A DNA stretch of 64,000 bases. Source: Paraspadella gotoi. Taxonomy: Eukaryota; Chaetognatha. The stretch is taken from assembly GCA_051294375.1 (NCBI GenBank), contig CM119270.1:4084301-4148300 (forward strand), read 5' to 3'. Under the pieces are notes generated by a model. That model saw only the letters and a program-made list of their open reading frames with translations, was not told where the DNA came from and ran no database searches. Shown piece after piece: positions 39,458-48,133 of this stretch. Positions within the stretch are counted from its first letter, which is position 1. Each line of letters begins with the position of its first letter. A program made the translations under genes and the position numbers.

Positions 39458-39498
<41 letters not shown>

Positions 39499-41778
39499 TG
39501 ACCTTTTCTCCTTATATTGTGAAGTTTCTCTCTCTCTCTCTCTCTCATTGTTAAAAAAGCCAAGAACTAAAACCGCGTTATTGTTATCAACTACATTTTT
39601 TAATATCGTTGTATCTTCTACAAGTCGTCCCCTACTTTTTTATTACAATATCGTCCTTTTATTATTGTAAATATTTAATAGTAAGCACTAAGCAGTAGGT
39701 CTGTCTAAAGAGAGAGGGAAAATGTGAGAGTGAATATATTTTTGAAAAGGAAAATCTAATCCCCGAAATCCCGCGAGCTCGACGGAGAAGAAGACGAGGA
39801 AAGGGGAGGACGACGAAACCCCTCCTGCTCATCGACAGTGCCTAAAGAGGCGGAGCTATTCGCCATTTATTCCATACATTAGCAGAAGTTTTTGCGTGAT
39901 AAGTAACGCGCGCTCTGCAAATGTGAAAAATCTACAGGCTGGAACTAAAGGCCTCTGGGTTTTGAAGAGCGCGTGCTATCATCGACGCCCACCCTGCCGC
40001 TTGGTCCCGCATGAGGGGTAGAGTAGAAATTACCGAAACCAAAATTTATATATATATATATATATGCTAATAAATGAAAATATCATAACGGGCTTACTTG
40101 AGCAAATATATGAACCATGAATATTTACGCAGACGTCACTCTGGTTGCAAGGTGATAATAAACATTCGTCAATATCTGTAAGAAAATATATTAACATAGT
40201 TTAACTTCGGCACATGCTCTCTTTACGTACTATATATATATATACACAGAAAAATAATATATGTATATATTTAAGATAATGACTTAAAATTGTTGTCTTA
40301 TGTCGGATTATAGTAATAATTCTTTTATTACTTTGATATAAAAAAAATCTTTATTAAATCACGAAAATTTCTATCTTTTGGTTGGTTTGGTTTCAAATTA
40401 ATTAGAGAAAACAAAGTGTTTTCGAATTTATGACAACGATTTATTTTAATAGACGGACATGTTTCGACTCTTTGGGTTCGAGTCTTCTTCAGCAGTTTCA
40501 AATTAAAATATAAATATTGTGTTAATTTCCTTTCGTTTCGTAGATTTAGAGAAAAACAAAGTTTATTTGTTTATTTACAACGATTTTTTATTTCACATAG
40601 GGATATGTTTCGGCTTTATGTATAAGCGCTGATGAAGGCTTATACATAAAGCCGAAACATGGCCCTATGTGAAATAAAAAATCGTTGTAAATAAACAAAT
40701 AAACTTTGTTTTTCTCTAAATATAAATATTGAAAACGAAATTTATACTATTTAGTTTCAATAAAAATGACGGTCCCGATTAAAATGCATTTACTAATTTA
40801 ATTTAAAACAAGTTTGAGCAAACAATGCCTGATCTGCCCACGATAATTAATTCATTACGTAATTAATTAATTAATATTAATTTTGTTTGTGTCAAAATCG
40901 TTTTCCACTTTGTCTCGCCTCTTAATCACAAAACAACAATTTCGATCACAAAATTAATTAATTAATTAATTAATTAATTAATTAATTAATTTTGTATGTG
41001 GGTAGGAAAGTGTTTGATTGAACAGGGAATACAGTTTCGATGGAATCGTCCAAGTGGAAATGAGTTAAAATGTAAAAAATAAACAATCTATTTCACTATT
41101 TCATTATGCTTTGTCTATTTTTATATTATATGTAAATTCAAGCTGAATTAATTAATTAATTAATTAAATAATTAATTAATTAATTAATTCATTACAAAGA
41201 ATTAATTTATTAATAATTAATTAATGCAGCTTGAATTTACATATAATATAAAAATAAACGCAACGAAATTGATAGTTTATACACAATGCATAATTTATCA
41301 TAATTCGATGTTCTGACATGATATAAGTGATGCCCGACAATATTGGGGGGGGCGGACCGACGGACCGACAAAGTGAATTATAGAGCCGGAATCTGCTGAA
41401 AGCAGATCCGGCTAAAAATTTTCAGCCGTATATCCCGTTTTTTAATAATTCTGAAGGTTTACCTATATCACAATTGTTTCCCGTCCATCCATAGTGACAG
41501 TAGGTACCTGAAAAATTATTTTTATATTTTATTTTAGTATTATTGAAATTCGAATTAGGTATTATCATTATTTAAAACCTGTATTGCGGTATTGTTAAAA
41601 TGCTGTTTAAAACTTTGTTAGTTTAAATGTTTTTTTTTATTTTATATTCACCATTTCCGGGGTATGAAGTTGGGTATATGTATGGACTCGTATATGGACT
41701 CGTATACGGAGTCGCAGTTACTGCGTGGGCGCAGTAAATAATTGCAAAGAATGCCAAAGGAAAAAGAAGAGTCTTCAT
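32145..41778 (-). CDS. Gene 1: EGF / C-type lectin / VWA / ZP / sushi / SEA / EGF transmembrane protein
   Basis: Thirteen exons, each bounded by GT-AG, join into 3,966 nt with no frame error, giving 1,321 residues. Order: signal peptide (1-19), EGF modules (43-252), C-type lectin (253-399), two EGFs (400-473), VWA (485-657, MIDAS D492-x-S494-x-S496), ZP (668-925, ten cysteines), RRRR (933-936), sushi (963-1026), EGF (1030-1074), SEA (1081-1192, GSVVAHF), EGF (1194-1240), one membrane span (1259-1283) and a 38-residue tail with YDSI near its end. By family knowledge this is a type I surface protein. ZP modules polymerise, RRRR is a furin-type site, and SEA G-S-V-V motifs self-cleave. A matrix or recognition-receptor role is inference. 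I know no named orthologue with this order. Confidence 0.9.
34809..34919 (-). CDS. Gene 1 exon 12: EGF module
   Basis: Reads VDTCASSPCKNGGTCQDVGG then SFNCSCERQWTGPTCQG. Phase 1-1; acceptor TTTTTGCAG|, donor |GTTTGA. Confidence 0.9.
35003..35113 (-). CDS. Gene 1 exon 11: EGF module
   Basis: Reads GARGCDNYCKNGGTCSNSTG then YLQCNCSNGWTGHYCEI, a six-cysteine EGF. Phase 1-1. The longer open frame on this strand is in another frame and is a shadow. Confidence 0.9.
35182..35283 (-). mobile_element. Small element with 12-bp inverted ends and hammerhead-like core (gene 1 intron)
   Basis: Bounded by TAGGAGAAAAAC and its exact complement GTTTTTCTCCTA, 102 bp in all. On the minus strand it contains CTGATGA, then a perfect 6-bp stem (GGCTCT/AGAGCC) with a 7-nt loop, then GAAAC (35,239-35,270). 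That order is the conserved catalytic core of hammerhead ribozymes. No NUH triplet is obvious in the expected place. Confidence 0.6.
35535..35838 (-). CDS. Gene 1 exon 10: C-type lectin domain, second part
   Basis: Reads GSDLVAIETPEENTIVAAWG onward, with an aromatic core NWGYWGKWGNYQCCPENFIC near the end. The disulphide pattern and the LVAIETPEE stretch fit a C-type lectin. I see no EPN or QPD triplet, so sugar specificity cannot be predicted. Confidence 0.9.
35918..36054 (-). CDS. Gene 1 exon 9: C-type lectin domain, first part
   Basis: Reads SCEQFESESKKFPSTYYVRY, SNSSCYLYGKRKVHYWDARQ, ICLDL. The WDARQIC motif is the helix-alpha-1 signature of C-type lectin folds. Enters in phase 1, leaves in phase 0. 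Confidence 0.9.
36314..36394 (-). CDS. Gene 1 exon 8: calcium-binding EGF N-terminal half
   Basis: Reads DVNECNFLSPCPSGMSCINT then PGSYACV and stops before the last EGF cysteines, leading directly into the lectin domain. Phase 1-1. Confidence 0.88.
   Translation of the reverse strand: MSMNAIFCHHAQVGCHVSTLQDHMRA
37025..37138 (-). CDS. Gene 1 exon 7: calcium-binding EGF
   Basis: Reads DINECQWNVCLNGGTCQNTL then GSFTCSCKPGWEGPSCLLG, a full calcium-binding EGF with six cysteines. Phase 1-1. Confidence 0.92.
37690..37806 (-). CDS. Gene 1 exon 6: EGF module
   Basis: Reads KGCAGYHCQNVFSCKDVAPQ then GNFSCDCNLGWTGKICEQG. Same 117-nt length and phase as exon 4. Confidence 0.9.
37871..37935. repeat. 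Perfect 25-bp hairpin in gene 1 intron
   Basis: Arms 37,871-37,895 and 37,911-37,935 are exact reverse complements with a 15-nt loop. It lies about 65 bp upstream of exon 6 in the preceding intron and could be a small foldback element. Confidence 0.92.
38787..38864 (-). CDS. Gene 1 exon 5: calcium-binding EGF N-terminal half
   Basis: Reads DVDECLSSPCAHGTVCINTI then GSYICS. Same length (78 nt), phase and module half as exon 3, so exons 3-4 and 5-6 look like a duplicated exon pair. Confidence 0.9.
39014..39130 (-). CDS. Gene 1 exon 4: EGF module
   Basis: Reads NGCANNPCKNGYSCWNTSPP then GNFTCFCNKGYWGRVCERG, a complete six-cysteine EGF. Phase 1-1, 117 nt. Confidence 0.9.
39131..40097 (-). other. 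Gene 1 intron between exons 3 and 4, other content
   Basis: Beside the GGC run it holds a 60-bp segment at about 39,776-39,833 (GAAGAAGACGAGGAAAGGGG ... CCCCTCCTGCTCAT) that recurs at 46,806-46,878 between the two genes, so it is a small dispersed repeat. The rest is AT-rich with a (TA)n run at 40,049. Confidence 0.6.
39459..39498 (+). repeat. (GGC)13 trinucleotide repeat in gene 1 intron
   Basis: Uninterrupted GGC units in the intron between exons 3 and 4, in an otherwise AT-rich setting. A (CT)n run follows at 39,527. Confidence 0.97.
40098..40175 (-). CDS. Gene 1 exon 3: calcium-binding EGF N-terminal half
   Basis: Reads DIDECLLSPCNQSDVCVNIH then GSYICS. It has the DxDEC start and the GSY/C end typical of a calcium-binding EGF. 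Phase 1-1, acceptor TTACAG|, donor |GTAAGC. Confidence 0.88.
40400..40505 (-). mobile_element. Hammerhead-core repeat (gene 1 intron)
   Basis: Starts TTAGAGAAAACAAAG. On the minus strand it carries CTGAAGA (which fits CUGANGA), a 5-bp stem GACTC/GAGTC with a long loop, then GAAACATGTCC (40,461-40,492), followed by AAATAAATCGTTGTCA. The last segment is shared with the other members of this family. Confidence 0.55.
40545..40720. mobile_element. 176-bp near-perfect palindrome with hammerhead-like centre (gene 1 intron)
   Basis: Arms of about 80 bp run from TTTAGAGAAAAACAAAG to its complement CTTTGTTTTTCTCTAAA. At the centre on the plus strand stand CTGATGA, a GGCTT/AAGCC stem and GAAACATGGCCCTATGT (40,629-40,669), where ACAT/ATGT can close stem III. 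The base at the cleavage position is G rather than A, C or U, so cleavage is doubtful in this copy. Near-perfect arms imply recent origin or foldback transposition. Confidence 0.65.
40980..41430 (+). repeat. Dispersed repeat block in gene 1 intron 2
   Basis: 40,990-41,110 (ATGTGGGTAGGAAAGTG ... ATGGAATCGTCCAAGTGGAA) recurs twice in tandem at 42,860-43,130. 41,118-41,257 is an inverted repeat around AATT runs. 41,310-41,430 ends GGGGCGGACCGACGG, AAAGTGAATTATAGAG and a hairpin (GCCGGA-TCTGC / GCAGATCCGGC) followed by CTAAAAA. Confidence 0.7.
41463..41507 (-). CDS. Gene 1 exon 2: 45-nt half-EGF micro-exon
   Basis: Phase 1-1 exon reading TYCHYGWTGNNCDI, the C-terminal half of an EGF module. Acceptor TTTTCAG|, donor |GTAAAC. 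It has only two cysteines, so its partners must come from a neighbouring module, or an upstream half-module exon lies unseen in intron 1. Confidence 0.82.
   Translation of the reverse strand, partial: VPTVTMDGRETIVI
41652..41778 (-). CDS. Gene 1 exon 1: signal peptide
   Basis: The ATG at 41,778 opens MKTLLFPLAFFAIIYCAHA, a typical signal peptide, followed by a Tyr/Thr/Pro repeat (TPYTSPYTSPYIYPTSYPGN). Ends in phase 1 at AATG|GTGAAT. It is the only ATG here preceding a hydrophobic leader, which fixes the start. The upstream flank enters a 665-bp gap at 41,930, so the promoter is not visible. Confidence 0.9.
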
Positions 41779-41929
41779 TTTTAATAAATTCTAAAAGAAA
41801 TTATTTCGATTAAAACTTAATAAGGAAACCTCTAAAACAATGCATGTATGCCAACAGCCAAATTTGATGAAAATTATCTCTCTCTCTCTTTCTCTCACTC
41901 ATTCGCTCTCGCTCTCTCTCTCGCTCTCT

Positions 41930-42594
41930 NNNNNNNNNNNNNNNNNNNNNNNNNNNNNNNNNNNNNNNNNNNNNNNNNNNNNNNNNNNNNNNNNNNNNNN
42001 NNNNNNNNNNNNNNNNNNNNNNNNNNNNNNNNNNNNNNNNNNNNNNNNNNNNNNNNNNNNNNNNNNNNNNNNNNNNNNNNNNNNNNNNNNNNNNNNNNNN
42101 NNNNNNNNNNNNNNNNNNNNNNNNNNNNNNNNNNNNNNNNNNNNNNNNNNNNNNNNNNNNNNNNNNNNNNNNNNNNNNNNNNNNNNNNNNNNNNNNNNNN
42201 NNNNNNNNNNNNNNNNNNNNNNNNNNNNNNNNNNNNNNNNNNNNNNNNNNNNNNNNNNNNNNNNNNNNNNNNNNNNNNNNNNNNNNNNNNNNNNNNNNNN
42301 NNNNNNNNNNNNNNNNNNNNNNNNNNNNNNNNNNNNNNNNNNNNNNNNNNNNNNNNNNNNNNNNNNNNNNNNNNNNNNNNNNNNNNNNNNNNNNNNNNNN
42401 NNNNNNNNNNNNNNNNNNNNNNNNNNNNNNNNNNNNNNNNNNNNNNNNNNNNNNNNNNNNNNNNNNNNNNNNNNNNNNNNNNNNNNNNNNNNNNNNNNNN
42501 NNNNNNNNNNNNNNNNNNNNNNNNNNNNNNNNNNNNNNNNNNNNNNNNNNNNNNNNNNNNNNNNNNNNNNNNNNNNNNNNNNNNNNNNNNNNNN
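41930..42594. other. Assembly gap upstream of gene 1
   Basis: 665 N, entered from a CT repeat. It begins 152 bp upstream of the gene 1 start codon, so any promoter or upstream exon is hidden. Confidence 0.99.
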
Positions 42595-42597
42595 TTA

Positions 42598-42764
42598 TTC
42601 TTTTTAGTCAGATCTGCTTTCAGTAGATCCCGACTCTATAATTTCACTTTGTCGTCCGTCGGTCCGCCCCTCAATCTTGTCGGGCATTCATATATATCAT
42701 GTCAGAATATAAGAATTATGATAAATTATGCAAAAAAAAATTATGTCTGTCCACTCTGTCTGTT

Positions 42765-42802
<38 letters not shown>

Positions 42803-43340
42803 CCACCTTAGCAAAAAAACTCAAATTACTCATGATTGGATGGATGGATCTGAATTAAATTTTGTGTGTGGGTAGGAAGTGTTGTGATGGAGTGATATAA
42901 AGTTTAGATGGAATCGTTCAAGTGGAAATAAGTTTAAATGAGAAAAAAATAAAAATATCTATTTCACTATTTGAATGCCAATTACTCATAAGTGGATGAG
43001 GCGATTGACTTGAAATTTTGGTATGTGGGTAGGAAAGTGTGAGAATAAGCTGGAAATTAAGTTTCGATGGAATCGTCTGAGTGGAAATGAGTTTAAATGG
43101 AAAAACAAAAAACCTGTTTCACTAATTGATAATGCTTCTTTTTATTTTTATATTAAATTTAAATGCAAGATGTATTCATTAATCAAATAATTAATCAGTT
43201 AATTAATCAATTAATTAATAAATAATTAATTAATAAGTCAATTAATAAATCAATTAATTATTCAATAAATCAATTTATTTAGTTATCTATTAATTAGTTA
43301 TCGCATCAGATCGAATTTATTTATAAATTAATTATATTTA
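42598..43340. repeat. Inverted partner repeat, GTCTG run and tandem 150-bp units
   Basis: 42,606-42,740 is the reverse complement of the 41,290-41,430 end. (CTGT)n lies at 42,765-42,802. Two diverged 150-bp units (GTGTGGGTAGGAAGTG; GTATGTGGGTAGGAAAGTG) occupy 42,860-43,130. AATTAATT-rich sequence fills the rest. Confidence 0.7.
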
Positions 43341-43629
43341 TAATTAATAATCAATCAAGTCAATCTTTATCGGCTATTGTCGTCAACGCTAGCATCGTCG
43401 TCGTTTGCTTTTGTCGTGGTCAAAAAAAACCATTTTTGATCAAATTAATTAATTATATTATTTTAAATTATTATTTTTAGTTTATATAGTTTGTATTAAT
43501 TAATTAATTAGTATTACCGCTAATGATCGTGGCCAGATCCGACATGTGTGCTCAAACTTAATTCTCAAATATTAATTTCTTCTCTCTTTTTTTATTTTTC
43601 TTTCAATCACTTGATATGACAATTGACTG

Positions 43630-43787
43630 ATTAGAAAAGGTTGGAAATTGATTTCAAAAACGATTTTTTTATAGTCAGTAGAGAGACGGACATTTTTCGG
43701 CTTAATACAAGCGCTTCATCATGTCCATCTCTCTATTGAAATAAAAAAATGTTGTGTGAAAATCAATTTTCAAACTTTTCAATCACA
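43630..43787 (-). mobile_element. Palindromic hammerhead-family element
   Basis: The arms pair over GAAAATCAATTT-type and AGAGAGACGGACAT / ATGTCCATCTCTCT segments. The centre on the minus strand reads GATGAAGCG ... AAGCCGAAAA, a decayed hammerhead core (CATGATGA for CTGATGA, GAAAA for GAAAC). It is the most degraded of the five members in the window. Confidence 0.5.
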
Positions 43788-44324
43788 TCAACACAACGAA
43801 AAGAAGGAATACGTCACAATGACAATTGACTTGTATTTTTTCACACATTAAAAGTGGAGTTGTCTATAAAACCAAAAATCTTGAAAAATATTTTCTTTTA
43901 ATGAAGCGATTAATGATTTTCAAAGGAATTTTTCAAAATTTTAAAGACTAAGTCTGTGAAAAGAATTCAATTCTTAAACCGGTTTGAAGCCCCAGACTGG
44001 CTGCTTTATTATTAATCTGAAAAAGGTTTTAAAGTAATTTTAAAAATTGAATATTTCCAAAATAATAGTCAAGATCAGTTGAGATCAGATTTATTAGAAG
44101 TTGAATTTGGTAAACAGTCAATTAATGTAAGTATTATCAGTATTGCATAGAAGATATGTAGAACCACTATAAATTGATCATGCTCTTTTTAAATTGATCG
44201 GCGATATTAAATTGGAGCGACATTAAGCTAGTTGTTTTAGTAGTATTATCTCTAAAATGATTAAATAGTTTAATATTATAAGGTTACCCTTTAGATAAGT
44301 GGGAAATATTTTTCATAAATCTGA
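43788..44324. other. AT-rich spacer
   Basis: No coding frame or repeat family recognised. Confidence 0.6.
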
Positions 44325-44437
44325 GGGTTAGGGAATAAGGAATAAGGAATAAAGGAATTAGCTGAGCGTTGGGGATTATGGTTAGAATTAGTATTGTTAG
44401 AATTAGGAATAAGGAATACAAATGGGGCACACTTTTT
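44325..44437 (+). repeat. Short TTAGG-element copy
   Basis: GGTTAGGGAATAAGGAATAA-type units followed by CAAATGGGGCACACTTTTTA. It is a shortened member of the family at 2,082, 28,979 and 61,585. Confidence 0.6.
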
Positions 44438-44914
44438 AAATAAATATTTAATTATCGCCTTACACTTTTATCTCATTTAAGTGACGAACAGATCAATTTT
44501 GATACCAATCAAAGTTCATAGGTTTAGACCCAAAGAAGACAACTAGCGAAGAGAAAGTTGTCTTTTTACAATTTACATCATGGCTTTAGTGAGAAAGAGA
44601 GAGAAAAAGGAGGGAGAGAGAAAGTGTGTATTCACAATACCTAGTAATAAACCTGGCGATAGGCTAAGAAACTGTGTTTACTGACCGTTTACTCGTGGGT
44701 TCTTACACTTTTTTACGCCTGAAACAGTACGAAACTCTTCGTCCTGGAAGGCTAACCCATTTTCCATAATCTTCTTCCTCGCTCATTAACGTTAAAAATT
44801 TAAAAAAAGACAATGACTGGGTTTTTGAATTGACTCGAATAACTCGATTGACGGGTTGTCAAGGTTTTTCAGGCAGGGAAGGCGTCAAGAGTTTTTCTGG
44901 AATGAGTGCTTTTT
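44438..44914. other. Spacer between genes
   Basis: AT-rich with a short GA run near 44,595. Nothing gene-like is seen. Confidence 0.6.
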
Positions 44915-45780
44915 TGAATGTGTATAGTAGAGCGTAGTGACAGTTACGAACAAAAATTCTAAAAGTCAATTATGAACAACATACCATCAGTGAACCTTAA
45001 GTTTTCGCAGTAAGCTATATTTATATATAGTGTTATCCCTGTAAAATAGGCTTTTCTTAATTTTTATTACAGATTTAAATTCCTCGTCAAAAGTTGATAA
45101 AAGAAAATATAAATCATTTTTAAAAATTCTTTCATTATGTGGGTTAAAAATAAAAAAAACTATATTTAACATATAAAATTCTAATTTTCAGCTTATAATA
45201 TAGGTTTTTCTGGTATTTGACCAACTTAATGAAAGAATTTTTAAAAAAGAGTTATATTTCTTTATATCAACTTTTCATGACGAATCCCAATCTGCAAAAA
45301 AATCTTACAAAAAACTATTCTAAAATGTTAACATTTATAGGATTAGTACTATGTATAAATATGGCCTCCTGCGTAAATTGTAAAATTTATATTAAAATTA
45401 TTTTATACATAAATGTTCATGAGTATATTGTTGTTCGTTTCTCACTTTTAGAATTTTAATTTAAGTTAAATTTAGAATTTTTACTACGCTTTAGTGTGTA
45501 GAGTAATTTATTTTTTTAAGGGAGTGGTCCTTTAACACATTTGAAACATACTTTGAAATATTATATCACTTCATTGATCGGGAAGCCANNNNNNNNNNTT
45601 AACATTATTTTATACATAAATATTCATGAGTATATTGTTGTTCGTTTCTCACTTTTAGAATTTTAATTTAAGTTAAATTTAGAATTTTTACTACGCTTTA
45701 GTGTGTATAGTAATTTATTTTTTTAACACATTTGAAACATACTTTGAAATATTTTACCACTTTATTGATCGGGAAGCCAG
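44915..45780. mobile_element. Foldback element, part duplicated across a 9-N gap
   Basis: 44,915-45,170 and 45,180-45,520 are diverged inverted copies (for example GTAGAGCGTAGTGACAGTTA against ACTACGCTTTAGTGTGTAG). About 45,401-45,589 is then repeated directly at 45,605-45,780 on the other side of the 9-N gap 45,590-45,598, probably an unmerged contig overlap. Short ORFs on both strands mirror each other because of the palindrome; none is credible. Confidence 0.65.
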
Positions 45781-48133
45781 GCAAGCTGGGAATAAATAAA
45801 AGAGACTGAAAGATTTTAAGCTTGAAGGCTTGAAAGCTTGCATTTCATTTTACATTTCATTCATTATATTTTATATTGGCAAGAAATATCTATGGGAAGG
45901 AGAGAAAAAAAGGAGGCGGTCCATTTAATTTCCCCGCTGGTCAGAAGAGGTCAATCGGGACAGGTCAGGTCAGGTCAGGCAACTTACTATTTCTGCCTCT
46001 TGAACAAAAAGTCCATAGGAGAGAGATCGAGGGAGAAGAGAGACTCTGTCTAACTTTAATCCGCTAAAACTGGATTCGACTAGATTTTAGTTACGAAAAG
46101 AAAATTACAAAGAAAAATTAAAAGAAAGATAGAGAGAAGGAATAAGAAAGTTGATTGTGAGCGCGTGATTTTTATTAGCGGGAAAAGGTAAAAGAATTTT
46201 CAGAGACGCAATTAGTTTTTCTTCGGTTGGGGATTTGAAGAACTGGATCTAGAGTGTCGTATCGTGTGTAAGAGAGAGAAAGAGTAGAAAGAGAGAGAGT
46301 GAAAAGAGAGAGAGGAGAGAGAGAAAGAGAAGAGGAGAGGACTGAGAGAGAGTAGAGAAGAGAGAGAGAGAGAGAGGGAGAGTGGCGGGGTAGAGAGTGC
46401 TTCGTCAAAATTCCTATTTTATCTGCCCACATCATCGGGACTTCCAATGAAAACGGGTTTAACTTCATTTAAAATGCTTGATTAATAATTACTTATTCTC
46501 CGAATCGAAGCAGCGTGGGGTCACAGCGCCCTCCGGCAAGCTGAGGTAACGTTGGATAAGGTGAGGTCGATGATATCAGTCGACAAAAATAGAAAGTCGT
46601 TCCAGATCTGGAAGCGTTCTCTATCGGACTAAGAATGAATTAAATGAGCTGCATTTTTGTCAAAGGCGAAAAATACCCCATTACTGTAGGCCCAAAGTTC
46701 ACGCCCTGTTGCTTTTAAGCGTTTATTGAGAGAGAGGCATCCAGTAATCAGCTAAATGTAAGAATAATGGGAGAAATACGGAATGAAAATCGTGAAAATC
46801 AAAGAGTCCCGTGAGGAAGAGGACGAGGAATGGGGAGGAAGAAGATGCAGGAAGCGAAGCCCCTCCTCCTCATAGAATTTTAATCATTTCGATCTTATCA
46901 TTAACGAAATAGACTATAGATGGATGAAAAAAATTAATTTGTTACAAATTATTATTCTCATATGTTTCTCACACATGTTTAACATAAACATTCAAAATAT
47001 ATCTTTAAAAGATAGGATAAGCATTAAGCAACAATGAAGGATCACCATTTGGTGATGGCTCGCCTATACCTGGATATTGGGATTAAAGAGCCGAAATCAA
47101 TGAAGGGTAGAGGTTTCCAACTGATGACCTTCCCATCCTATAAACCTTTCCCAGTACTTTGTAGTATTATCCCTAGTGGTATATAAAAAGCCTCTTAGAT
47201 ATTATCAATTCTCATTAATCACTTTTTAACAGGAATGATGTATGATATCTATTAGAAATCTAGGACAGATTATACTCTAACCTTGTGTTGGATAGATGCT
47301 CCCTCTATTTCCAAAAGACAACACTGACCTCCCCCTCCCAAAAATTAATTATTAGATATAAAGATAAATAATTTTTTTGAAGAACCATATATATAATTAA
47401 ATAATATAGATTAAATCGTGAAGCCTTGAACATTATTATTATAAAATATAAAAAATAGAAAAAAGTGAAGCAAGTAATTTTGCAAATTTTCATAGTCAGG
47501 ACTCAGGAGGAATAAAACAAGAGCACGAAAGAAAAAATAATAAAATACACAGTTTACCCAGTTGTAATAATATATTTGAATCCTTAACGCAACAGTTGTC
47601 TTTAGTTCTTAGTACAAATAATTATTAAAAAAACGGTAGTTTTACAATTAAAAATTCAAGCCTTATGCAACTATGCATAGAAGTAATTTGAGATTGCAAA
47701 ATGTTCAGCATAATCAAGCAATCCGAAAATGACATAGCCTTCATTCACCTTATTAAAAGAAAAAAAAGTGTCACAAAACTGAAGGTATTAATGCAAGTGA
47801 CTAAACTAAATGAAACTATTTTTGTTAAAGATAAATACAAATATTTCAGGTGCAATTTTATAAGAATACTTCGATATGGATGTCATCTTAAGTCCTTTAC
47901 ACCGTTTGCTACTTTTTACATTTAATACAACAATCTCTTCTGTCGTAAAAACATCCATTCAAATATTAGAACATGAACATATAAAATTAAAATGAACAAA
48001 ATATCCAGACAACATTTTAAAACATTAAGTACAAAGTCGTATAAAGACGCCTATTTTAAGGGAATGAAGCTTGTAAAATACTGTCAAAAATGATTGAAAT
48101 CGACTACAAATTAATATTTTTCAATTCATTTTA
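45781..48133. other. Intergenic region between gene 2 and gene 1
   Basis: GA repeat at 46,265-46,385, a TCAGG pentamer run at 45,960-45,982 (CAGGTCAGGTCAGGTCAGG), and the copy of the 39,776 repeat at 46,806-46,878. The remainder is AT-rich. The frame at 47,701-47,925 is open with no family resemblance. No gene is called. Confidence 0.55.

Noticed and set aside
41840-42858. Long plus-strand frames across 41.8-42.9 kb
   Set aside because: They are open only because they consist almost entirely of the 665-N gap.
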